9,246 bases of DNA, from NCBI GenBank assembly GCA_045654565.1, contig JAZONP010000194.1, positions 1 through 9,246 on the forward strand. The letters run 5' to 3'. Shown piece by piece: positions 1 through 5,985 of this stretch. How positions within the stretch are numbered: the first letter of the stretch is position 1; each line of letters starts with the position of its first letter. This DNA comes from UBA1189 sp045654565 (GTDB taxonomy: Bacteria; Bacteroidota; Bacteroidia; Bacteroidales; Bacteroidaceae). The notes beneath the pieces were generated by a model that was not told the origin of the DNA, made no database searches, and worked only from the letters and a program-made list of their open reading frames with translations. A program made the translations under genes and the position numbers.

Positions 1-1
1 A

Positions 2-1384
2 TTCGTAAGAACAGGTCAAGTACCCGACCACGCAGCACCTTGGGAGGATGAATATCTGGAGAAGTATCTGCGCGAGGTGATGGGCGACCCCTTCGTGGCC
101 TACAGCGTCCTGAGCGATGAGGTGAAAGCACGTATCTTCTATGACAACATGCTGGCATTCATCAAGCAGATTATCACTCGTGAGAACTTCAGAAAGACCT
201 GTGCGCAAGGACAAACACAGAAGATGAGGCAGGCCATGCAATGGAGCGAGCGCAAGAAACGTGATGGGTGGAACCGACTGCTATCAGAGATTAGTGACGA
301 ATACGAGGAGTTCGGTTTCGACGAGCGCTACTACCGCGACAAGTTTGGCGATGAAGGCGAGTTGGCCGACGAGGAGACTTGGAAGAACATGATTGAGGAT
401 TGGAGCCGCGCCTTCGACCGCAAGCAACAGCAACTGCGACAGCGCGATATCGATAAGCTAAAGGACAGCAACAGCAACATCCTGAAACAAAACATTAAAG
501 ACATCCCCGAGTACCTCAAAAAGAAAGGGGTGGAGAAAGAGATGTTTTATCAAGTGTGGGGACTCATGGGCGGACAGTGGAACAGCCTTATCTTCGACCA
601 ACACCTGCGTATCGCCAAGCTGCAGAAGCAATACCCCCAACTGGAGCAGATAGCGGGTAAGATGGGCCGCCTAGCCGATGATGATGCCACCCAGCGCATG
701 CCCGTAGCCATAGGCGGCAACATGAAGATGGAGCATGCGGCCAAGAGCGACATCCTGGGAGTCACGCTCAGTCAGGACATACACTCGATGTTGCCACTCG
801 AACTGGCCCAATGCAGCGACGAGGCACTATACGATGTGTTCCTATATAAATATGCCACGAACAGCCTGCAGACCTTCCGCCACAAGAGCGAACTGCTGAA
901 GCCCTCGCGCAATGTGGCTCCGCGTCCGGCACGTCTGCAAGGACCGATGATTGTGTGCGTGGACCGCTCGGGAAGTATGGCAGGCCTACCCGAACAACTG
1001 GTCAATTCGCTGATGATGCGCCTCCTCCTCCTTGCCGAGCGACAGAAGCGAGACCTCTATCTCATCTCCTTCTCGGTGAATGCAACACCCATCGAGGTCA
1101 GGAAGAACAGAACCGCCGTACTCGACTTCTTCCGCCAGCAGTCGGCCGGCGACACCAACGCCACCAAGATGCTGCAACAGGTGTTTGCCTTGCTTGCCGG
1201 AGGTCACTACATGTCGGCCGATGTGCTGTGGTGTACCGACTTCCGCATTCCACTGAGCAGCGCCGCACAACGCAAGGAGCTACTCAACTATCGCCGACAA
1301 GGCACCAAGTTCTACGGACTCAAGATAGGCCAGGCCTTTGATCTCGGATGGGCAGAATACTTTGATGAGATTGTGGAAGTTTAA
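2..1384 (+). CDS. ViaA-like VWA-domain protein, 5' end outside window
   Basis: The frame is open with no stop back to base 2, and the residues before the GTG/ATG at 77-82 (PDHAAPWEDEYLEKYLREV) look coding, so this is a 5'-truncated gene and not one starting at 77. Counting from codon 77, residues 1-285 are a charged, mostly helical region. Residues 289-435 are a von Willebrand factor A domain with a complete metal-binding (MIDAS) site: DRSGS (D296, S298, S300), Thr in GDTNAT (T360 or T363) and the late Asp in CTDF (D388). Charged helical N-terminus plus C-terminal VWA with GPxIVCVDxSGSM is the architecture of ViaA/YieM, which works with the MoxR-family AAA+ ATPase RavA in E. coli. A ravA-like gene would be expected just upstream, outside the window. 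The product has no visible signal peptide and should be cytoplasmic. Family is fairly sure; substrate and role in this organism are unknown. No clear terminator follows it. Confidence 0.82.
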   Translation, partial: FVRTGQVPDHAAPWEDEYLEKYLREVMGDPFVAYSVLSDEVKARIFYDNMLAFIKQIITRENFRKTCAQGQTQKMRQAMQWSERKKRDGWNRLLSEISDEYEEFGFDERYYRDKFGDEGELADEETWKNMIEDWSRAFDRKQQQLRQRDIDKLKDSNSNILKQNIKDIPEYLKKKGVEKEMFYQVWGLMGGQWNSLIFDQHLRIAKLQKQYPQLEQIAGKMGRLADDDATQRMPVAIGGNMKMEHAAKSDILGVTLSQDIHSMLPLELAQCSDEALYDVFLYKYATNSLQTFRHKSELLKPSRNVAPRPARLQGPMIVCVDRSGSMAGLPEQLVNSLMMRLLLLAERQKRDLYLISFSVNATPIEVRKNRTAVLDFFRQQSAGDTNATKMLQQVFALLAGGHYMSADVLWCTDFRIPLSSAAQRKELLNYRRQGTKFYGLKIGQAFDLGWAEYFDEIVEV

Positions 1385-1463
1385 GGATGTAAAGAACTCT
1401 CTGGTCATCAACGTAAAAACAAAGAAGAGAGAGGAAAAGAGAGGGAAATTGAGTAAACATTTT

Positions 1464-1515
1464 AAAAAAAGGAAACAACTTATTAGTAGAAACAGAATTT
1501 TCTCTCTACATTTGC
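1464..1515 (+). promoter_or_regulatory. ilvD promoter (Bacteroidota type)
   Basis: A -7 box TACATTTG at 1507-1514 fits the Bacteroidota consensus TAnnTTTG exactly. TTAG at 1483-1486, 20 bases upstream, is a weak match to the -33 TTTG element, and an A7 run at 1464-1470 lies further up. Transcription should start near 1518-1521, giving an untranslated leader of about 55 bases with no start codon, hence no leader peptide. The whole block aligns without gaps to the ilvB promoter at 3499-3550 (43 of 52 bases). An AAAAGG stretch at 1563-1568 is a weak ribosome-binding candidate for ilvD. Confidence 0.7.
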
Positions 1516-1575
1516 AACTCCCCACGCCAAAAGGGGAAACTCTATAAACATACTTAAAAGGTAAAAGGATAAAAT

Positions 1576-3405
1576 ATGAAGCACGCATTAAGAAGTGCCA
1601 CAAGCACAGAGGGTCGCCGCATGTCGGGCGCCCGTGCATTGTGGATTGCCAATGGCATGAAACGTGAAATGATGGGCAAACCCATCATTGCCATCGCCAA
1701 CTCGTTTACCCAATTCGTTCCAGGACATACCCATCTACACGAGATTGGTCAGATTGTAAAACGCGAAATCGAAGCTCTCGGCTGCTATGCTGCTGAGTTC
1801 AACACCATAGCCATCGACGATGGCATCGCCATGGGTCACGACGGCATGCTCTATTCGTTGCCCTCACGCGACATCATCGCAGATAGTGTAGAATACATGT
1901 GTAACGCCCACAAGGCCGACGCGCTCATCTGCATCAGTAACTGCGACAAGATTACCCCAGGTATGCTCATGGCTTCAATGCGCCTCAATATTCCCACGGT
2001 ATTCGTATCAGGCGGTCCCATGGAAGCAGGCGATTTGAACGGTCAGCACCTCGACCTCATCGATGCCATGATCAAGTCGGCCGATGAGAGCGTGAGCGAC
2101 GAAGAGGTAGCAGCCATCGAGTGCTGCGCATGCCCCGGTTGTGGTAGCTGCTCGGGGATGTTCACCGCCAACTCAATGAACTGCCTCAACGAAGCCATTG
2201 GCCTTGCTCTCCCTGGTAACGGCACCATTGTGGCCACCCACAAGAACCGCATCGAGCTCTTCAAGCAGGCTGCACGCCTCGTGGTGGAGAACGCCTACAA
2301 ATACTATCGTGATGGTGACGAGAGCGTACTGCCCAAGAGCATCGCTACTCGCGAGGCATTCCTCAACGCCATGACGCTCGACATCGCCATGGGCGGCTCT
2401 ACCAATACCGTACTGCACCTCCTAGCCGTAGCCAACGAGGCAGGAGTAGACTTCACGATGGACGATATCGATGCGCTCTCACGCCGTGTGCCCTGTATCT
2501 GTAAGGTAGCCCCCACGACACAGAAGTTCCACATCGAAGACGTAAACCGTGCAGGTGGCATCCTCGGCATTATGGGCGAGCTGGCTAAGGGAGGCCTCTT
2601 ACACACAGAGCAAAAACGTATAGACGGTCTCTCACTGAGCGAAGCGATTGAAAAATACGATATTGTCGACAGACATAATTCACAATTCACAATTCACAAT
2701 TCACAATTGAGCGAAGCGCAGTGCATCTACCACAGCGCCCCTGCCCGCAAGTTCAGCAACGTGATGGGCTCGCAGGAAACCTACTATAAGGAGCTCGACA
2801 CCGACCGCAGCGAGGGGTGCATCCGCGACCTCGAGCATGCCTACTCCAAAGATGGTGGCTTGGCAGTACTCAAAGGCAACATCGCCCAGGATGGTTGTGT
2901 AGTGAAGACTGCTGGTGTTGACGAGAGCATCTGGAAATTCTCAGGACCTGCCAAGGTATACGACTCACAGGAGGCCGCCGTAGAGGGCATCCTCGGTGGC
3001 GACATCATAGCTGGCGATGTGGTGGTCATCACTCACGAAGGTCCTAAGGGTGGACCTGGCATGCAAGAGATGCTCTACCCTACCTCATACATCAAGTCAA
3101 AGCACCTCGGAAAGGCATGCGCCCTCATCACCGATGGCCGCTTCTCGGGTGGTACGTCGGGCCTCAGCATCGGTCACATCTCACCCGAAGCCGCTGCGGG
3201 GGGTAACATCGGCAAGATTGTTACTGGAGACATCATCGACATCGACATTCCCAACCGCACCATCAACGTGCGCCTCAGCGATGAGGAACTGGCAGCACGT
3301 CCCATGACCCCCGTGACACGTCACCGCGTGGTATCAAAGGCGCTCAAGGCCTACGCCTCACTTGTGAGCTCGGCCGACAAGGGAGCTATCCGCTTGATTG
3401 ACTAA
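1576..3405 (+). CDS. ilvD: Dihydroxyacid dehydratase
   Basis: IlvD dehydrates 2,3-dihydroxy-isovalerate and 2,3-dihydroxy-3-methylvalerate to the 2-keto acids, the third common step of valine and isoleucine synthesis, in the cytoplasm with an Fe-S cluster and Mg2+. The 609-residue protein is near the E. coli length (616) and colinear with it: SFTQFVPGH near the N-terminus, the family signature NCDKITPGMLMASM, the cysteine cluster CPGCGSCSGMFTANS, the MGGSTNT segment, and the second signature TDGRFSGGTSGLSIGH near residue 520. The start fits the family N-terminus (KHALRSATSTEGR). It is a single-gene unit with its own promoter and terminator. One oddity: a 7-bp tandem repeat at 2677-2710 adds a low-complexity stretch HNSQFTIHNSQL between YDIV and SEAQ, in a region where by my reading the protein is about ten residues longer than E. 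coli IlvD. All signatures remain intact, so the enzyme is presumably active. Confidence 0.97.
   Translation: MKHALRSATSTEGRRMSGARALWIANGMKREMMGKPIIAIANSFTQFVPGHTHLHEIGQIVKREIEALGCYAAEFNTIAIDDGIAMGHDGMLYSLPSRDIIADSVEYMCNAHKADALICISNCDKITPGMLMASMRLNIPTVFVSGGPMEAGDLNGQHLDLIDAMIKSADESVSDEEVAAIECCACPGCGSCSGMFTANSMNCLNEAIGLALPGNGTIVATHKNRIELFKQAARLVVENAYKYYRDGDESVLPKSIATREAFLNAMTLDIAMGGSTNTVLHLLAVANEAGVDFTMDDIDALSRRVPCICKVAPTTQKFHIEDVNRAGGILGIMGELAKGGLLHTEQKRIDGLSLSEAIEKYDIVDRHNSQFTIHNSQLSEAQCIYHSAPARKFSNVMGSQETYYKELDTDRSEGCIRDLEHAYSKDGGLAVLKGNIAQDGCVVKTAGVDESIWKFSGPAKVYDSQEAAVEGILGGDIIAGDVVVITHEGPKGGPGMQEMLYPTSYIKSKHLGKACALITDGRFSGGTSGLSIGHISPEAAAGGNIGKIVTGDIIDIDIPNRTINVRLSDEELAARPMTPVTRHRVVSKALKAYASLVSSADKGAIRLID
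2677..2710 (+). repeat. 7-bp tandem repeat inside ilvD
   Basis: Four perfect head-to-tail copies of AATTCAC (2677-2683, 2684-2690, 2691-2697, 2698-2704) are followed by a partial copy AATTGA. The tract lies within ilvD and is read in frame. Because 7 and 3 share no factor, 21 bases encode one full heptapeptide cycle (NSQFTIH), and the forward strand of this unit has no stop in any frame. Gain or loss of one unit would shift the ilvD frame; three units would keep it. Confidence 0.95.
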
Positions 3406-3413
3406 CACATCAC

Positions 3414-3446
3414 ACCACGGGCCACCTTTCGTAGCCCGTGGTTTTT
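3414..3446 (+). terminator. Intrinsic terminator of ilvD
   Basis: A perfect 9-bp GC-rich stem, ACCACGGGC (3414-3422) with GCCCGTGGT (3434-3442), has an 11-base loop and runs into TTTTT (3442-3446). It begins 9 bases after the ilvD stop codon and separates ilvD from the ilvBNC unit. Confidence 0.92.
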
Positions 3447-3498
3447 GTATACTGCAACATGCGTAGTAGATGCCGCAAACAAAAACACACAAAATCAC

Positions 3499-3550
3499 AA
3501 AAAAAGATTACAATTTATTAGTACAAACGGGATTTTCTATTTACATTTGC
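3499..3550 (+). promoter_or_regulatory. ilvBNC promoter (Bacteroidota type)
   Basis: A -7 box TACATTTG (3542-3549) has TTAG (3518-3521) 20 bases upstream and an A7 run at 3499-3505. Spacing is identical to the ilvD promoter, with 43 of 52 bases matching in an ungapped alignment. The expected start near 3553-3557 places the leader-peptide ATG about 14-17 bases into the transcript. Confidence 0.72.
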
Positions 3551-3569
3551 GGCCTAAACAGCGAGAAAG

Positions 3570-3632
3570 ATGAAAAATAACATGATTCTACACGTCGTCC
3601 TTATTGACATTCTATCCCCTATTGCGGAATAG
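3570..3632 (+). CDS. Branched-chain-rich leader peptide of ilvBNC
   Basis: A 20-codon reading frame reads MKNNMILHVVLIDILSPIAE and ends in TAG at 3630-3632. Nine of the 20 residues are Ile, Leu or Val, and six of those fall in codons 6-12 (ILHVVLI). It sits directly behind the ilvB promoter and ahead of a terminator hairpin, the position of ivbL/ilvL leader peptides in enterobacteria. The codons for ILHV themselves form the 5' strand of the protector stem (3582-3596), so a ribosome waiting for charged Ile-, Leu- or Val-tRNA here would block that stem. The ribosome-binding signal is weak (GAGAAAG before the ATG), as usual in this phylum. The peptide probably has no function apart from being translated. 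Confidence 0.8.
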   Translation: MKNNMILHVVLIDILSPIAE

Positions 3633-3702
3633 ACGTGAGAATCATAGGTATTAGTTTATAATAATGAAAAACACCTTTCTCACTCGCGGAGGAAGGTTTT
3701 TT
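3582..3702 (+). promoter_or_regulatory. Transcription attenuator of ilvBNC
   Basis: Three pairings can be drawn by hand. Protector stem: ATGATTCT-A-CACGTC (3582-3596) with GACGTGAGAATCAT (3632-3645), 14 bp with one bulged A. Antiterminator: GTGAGAA (3635-3641) and AGGT (3646-3649) with ACCTTTCTCAC (3673-3683), 11 Watson-Crick pairs with TCAT bulged. Terminator: 3673-3681 with 3689-3697. The antiterminator uses the protector's 3' strand and the terminator's 5' strand, so each pairing excludes the next. Inferred logic: a ribosome stalled at the Ile/Leu/Val codons frees 3632-3645, the antiterminator forms and ilvBNC is transcribed. A ribosome reaching TAG, or no translation at all, leads to termination. 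Confidence 0.8.
3673..3702 (+). terminator. Attenuator terminator before ilvB
   Basis: The stem ACCTTTCTC (3673-3681) with GAGGAAGGT (3689-3697) has nine pairs including one G-U wobble, a 7-base loop ACTCGCG, and a T6 run at 3697-3702. It lies before ilvB (start 3716) and after the promoter, so it would stop transcripts before any structural gene. Its 3' arm also contains GGAGG-like sequence, but at 23 bases from the ATG this is too far to be a normal ribosome-binding site. Confidence 0.88.
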
Positions 3703-3715
3703 GGTAGAATAGATT

Positions 3716-5410
3716 ATGATTACAGGCTCAGAAGCTCTCATGCAAGCACTGATACACGAGGGTGTCGACACCGTATTCGGTTATCCCGGAGGAAGCATAA
3801 TGCCCGTGTTTGATGCCATGTTTGACCATCAGAACGATTTCAAGCAAGTACTAGTGCGCCATGAGCAGGGTGCTGCACACGCAGCACAGGGCTATGCCCG
3901 CTCATCAGGCAAGGTAGGCGTATGCATCGTCACCAGTGGTCCCGGTGCCACCAACACCATAACAGGCGTGGCCGATGCTATGCTCGATAGCACGCCTATC
4001 GTAGTCATTGCCGGACAGGTAGCCGCAGGGTTCCTCGGCACCGACGCTTTCCAAGAGGTCGACCTCGTAGGTGTGACACAGCCCATCACCAAGTGGAGCT
4101 ACCAGATACGCCGCCCCGAAGATATCGCTTGGGCCGTGGCTCGCGCCTTCCATATCGCCGGCACAGGACGTCCGGGTCCCGTAGTGCTTGACTTTGCCAA
4201 AAACGCCCAGGTGGGTATGGTCGATTTCCAACCTGCAACCATCGGTGTAGACCGCGGTTATATTGCCGTACCCGAAACCGATCCCAAGAGTATAGCCGAA
4301 GCTGTAACACTTATCAACACAGCCAAGCGTCCCCTGGTATTATCAGGCCAGGGTGTTGAGTTGGGCAATGCCACCGAAGAGCTACGCGCCTTTGTCGAGA
4401 AAGCCGATATCCCCGTTGGCTGCACCCTCCTAGGACTCTCCACCCTACCCCACGGACACCGCTTACGCAAGGGTATGTTGGGTATGCACGGTAACCTGGG
4501 CCCCAACACGAAGACCAATGAGTGTGACCTGCTCATCGCTGTGGGCATGCGTTTCGACGATCGCGTCACCGGCCGCCTCGATGCCTATGCCAAGCAAGCC
4601 AAGGTGATACATCTCGACATCGATCCTGCCGAGATAAATAAGAATGTACATGCCGACGTAGCCATATTGGGCAACTGCAAGGATACCTTAGCACGCCTTA
4701 CCGCAGCCATCAACGAAACCAAGCATACCGAATGGATCGATAGCTTCATCCCCTACGAAGAGAAGGAATGGAACGAAGTCATCCGCGAAGCCATACACCC
4801 CGAGGAGGGCCCCCTGCGCATGGGCGAGGTAGCTCGTGCCGTGAGCGAAGCTTCAGGAAACAAGGCCATCCTCGTCACCGACGTAGGTCAGAACCAAATG
4901 ATGTCGGCTCGCTACTTCCAGTACACCCAGAAACGTAGCATCATCACCTCTGGCGGTCTCGGTACCATGGGCTTCGGCATCCCCGCAGCTATAGGTGCCA
5001 CCTTCGGAGCCCCCGACCGCACCGTATGCCTCTTCATGGGAGACGGTGGCATACAGATGAGCATCCAGGAGTTTGGTACCATCATGGAGACTGGTGCTCC
5101 CGTGAAGATGATACTGCTCAACAACAACTACCTGGGCAATGTGCGCCAGTGGCAAGAACTCTTCTTCGGCAAGCGATACTCGTTCACCCCAATGATGAAC
5201 CCTGACTATATGAAGATTGCCGAAGCCTACCACATACCATCACAGACCGTGACCGACCGTGACCACCTCGCTGCAGCCATTGACACCATGCTGACCACCG
5301 ACGGCCCCTACCTCCTCGAGGTAGCTATCATGCCGGGAGAAAACGTGATGCCGATGACACCTCCTGGCAGTGCAGTGAATGTAATGATGATGAACGCTAT
5401 GGATTGCTAA
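3716..5410 (+). CDS. ilvB: Acetolactate synthase large (catalytic) subunit
   Basis: This thiamine-diphosphate enzyme condenses two pyruvates to 2-acetolactate (valine, leucine) or pyruvate with 2-ketobutyrate to 2-aceto-2-hydroxybutyrate (isoleucine). The 564-residue length is normal. The N-terminal ThDP domain has FGYPGGSIMPVFD and the catalytic Glu in RHEQGAAH (E50). The central domain contains VGMRFDDRVTGRLDAYA. The C-terminal domain has the ThDP/Mg motif GDGG (D443) through NNNYLGN (N469-N471), then RQWQ with W479. That Trp matches the residue known in this family for preference toward 2-ketobutyrate and for herbicide contact. The start codon is 13 bases after the attenuator U-tract. The gene is first in ilvBNC, 12 bases before ilvN. 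The complete set of motifs separates it from other ThDP enzymes such as pyruvate oxidase. Confidence 0.97.
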   Translation: MITGSEALMQALIHEGVDTVFGYPGGSIMPVFDAMFDHQNDFKQVLVRHEQGAAHAAQGYARSSGKVGVCIVTSGPGATNTITGVADAMLDSTPIVVIAGQVAAGFLGTDAFQEVDLVGVTQPITKWSYQIRRPEDIAWAVARAFHIAGTGRPGPVVLDFAKNAQVGMVDFQPATIGVDRGYIAVPETDPKSIAEAVTLINTAKRPLVLSGQGVELGNATEELRAFVEKADIPVGCTLLGLSTLPHGHRLRKGMLGMHGNLGPNTKTNECDLLIAVGMRFDDRVTGRLDAYAKQAKVIHLDIDPAEINKNVHADVAILGNCKDTLARLTAAINETKHTEWIDSFIPYEEKEWNEVIREAIHPEEGPLRMGEVARAVSEASGNKAILVTDVGQNQMMSARYFQYTQKRSIITSGGLGTMGFGIPAAIGATFGAPDRTVCLFMGDGGIQMSIQEFGTIMETGAPVKMILLNNNYLGNVRQWQELFFGKRYSFTPMMNPDYMKIAEAYHIPSQTVTDRDHLAAAIDTMLTTDGPYLLEVAIMPGENVMPMTPPGSAVNVMMMNAMDC

Positions 5411-5422
5411 ATCGAATAGAAA

Positions 5423-5959
5423 ATGGATAAGAAACTATATACTTTGATCGTTCACTCAGAGAACATTGCGGGTCTGCTCAATCAGATCACAGCCGTGTTC
5501 ACCCGTCGTCAGATCAACATCGAGAGCATCAATGCCTCTGCTTCATCTATCAAGGGTGTGCACCGCTACACCATTACAGCATGGAGCGATGAGGACACCA
5601 TCATCAAGGTAACCAAACAGATTGAAAAAAAGATCGACGTACTGCAGGCCCACTACTACGTCGACAATGAGATATTCATGCAGGAGGTAGCCCTCTTCAA
5701 GATATCTACCCCCATCCTGCTCGACAATCCACTCATCTCGAAGACCATACGCCGCTATGGCGCGCGCATCATGGAGGCCAATGCCGTATATGCCGTGGTA
5801 GAGAAGTCAGGTGTTACCGATGAGATACACGCATTGCACACCGAGCTCGATGCCTTTGGTTGCGTGCTGCAGTATGTTAGTTCGGGACGTATCGCCGTGA
5901 CACGCGACACAGCAGAACATGTGAATGAATATTTGGAGATGATAAATCATAAATCATAA
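5423..5959 (+). CDS. ilvN: Acetolactate synthase small (regulatory) subunit
   Basis: The 178-residue protein has an N-terminal ACT domain (about residues 4-78: LYTLIVHSENIAGLLNQITAVF followed by RRQINIESINAS) and a C-terminal small-subunit domain from about residue 90, ending in the RYGARIMEA...YVSSGRIAVTR stretch. Small subunits of this class activate the catalytic subunit and usually carry the valine feedback site in the ACT domain. Whether this one is valine-sensitive cannot be read from the sequence. It starts 12 bases after ilvB and is surely co-transcribed with it. The last codons (INHKS and stop) lie inside a 7-bp tandem repeat, so the extreme C-terminus is repeat-encoded and probably dispensable. 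ilvH is an equally valid name. Confidence 0.94.
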   Translation: MDKKLYTLIVHSENIAGLLNQITAVFTRRQINIESINASASSIKGVHRYTITAWSDEDTIIKVTKQIEKKIDVLQAHYYVDNEIFMQEVALFKISTPILLDNPLISKTIRRYGARIMEANAVYAVVEKSGVTDEIHALHTELDAFGCVLQYVSSGRIAVTRDTAEHVNEYLEMINHKS

Positions 5960-5978
5960 TTCATAAATCATAAATAAA
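5944..5978 (+). repeat. 7-bp tandem repeat over ilvN stop and ilvN-ilvC gap
   Basis: Units in register are AAATCAT (5944-5950), AAATCAT (5951-5957), AATTCAT (5958-5964), AAATCAT (5965-5971) and a decayed AAATAAA. The tract carries the ilvN stop codon (5957-5959) and fills most of the 26-base gap to ilvC. Its AATTCAT unit differs by one base from the AATTCAC unit in ilvD. Confidence 0.9.
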
Positions 5979-5985
5979 AAAAGTT

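Noticed and set aside
77..82. GTG/ATG at 77-82 as the true start of the VWA gene
   Set aside because: The frame stays open with plausible coding residues to the window edge, and ViaA proteins are longer than 435 residues, so the start is probably upstream.
955..1341. Long alternative-frame readings inside the VWA, ilv, nagB and recA genes
   Set aside because: They overlap strongly conserved genes in other frames, show low-complexity Arg/Ser/Pro or Met-rich composition and have no recognisable domains.
1421..1448. 28-base all-purine run between the VWA gene and ilvD
   Set aside because: A real composition feature, but no hairpin, repeat unit or known motif gives it a role; A/G-rich gaps are common in AT-rich intergenic DNA.
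1519..1537. TCCCC/GGGGA hairpin in the ilvD untranslated leader
   Set aside because: Only 5 bp with a 9-base loop, no T-run and no leader peptide, so there is no support for an attenuator at ilvD.
3472..3553. Inverted repeat GCCGCAAA / TTTGCGGC flanking the ilvB promoter
   Set aside because: Eight bases per arm about 66 bases apart, and the right arm overlaps the promoter box. It is not shared with the otherwise similar ilvD promoter, so chance is likely.
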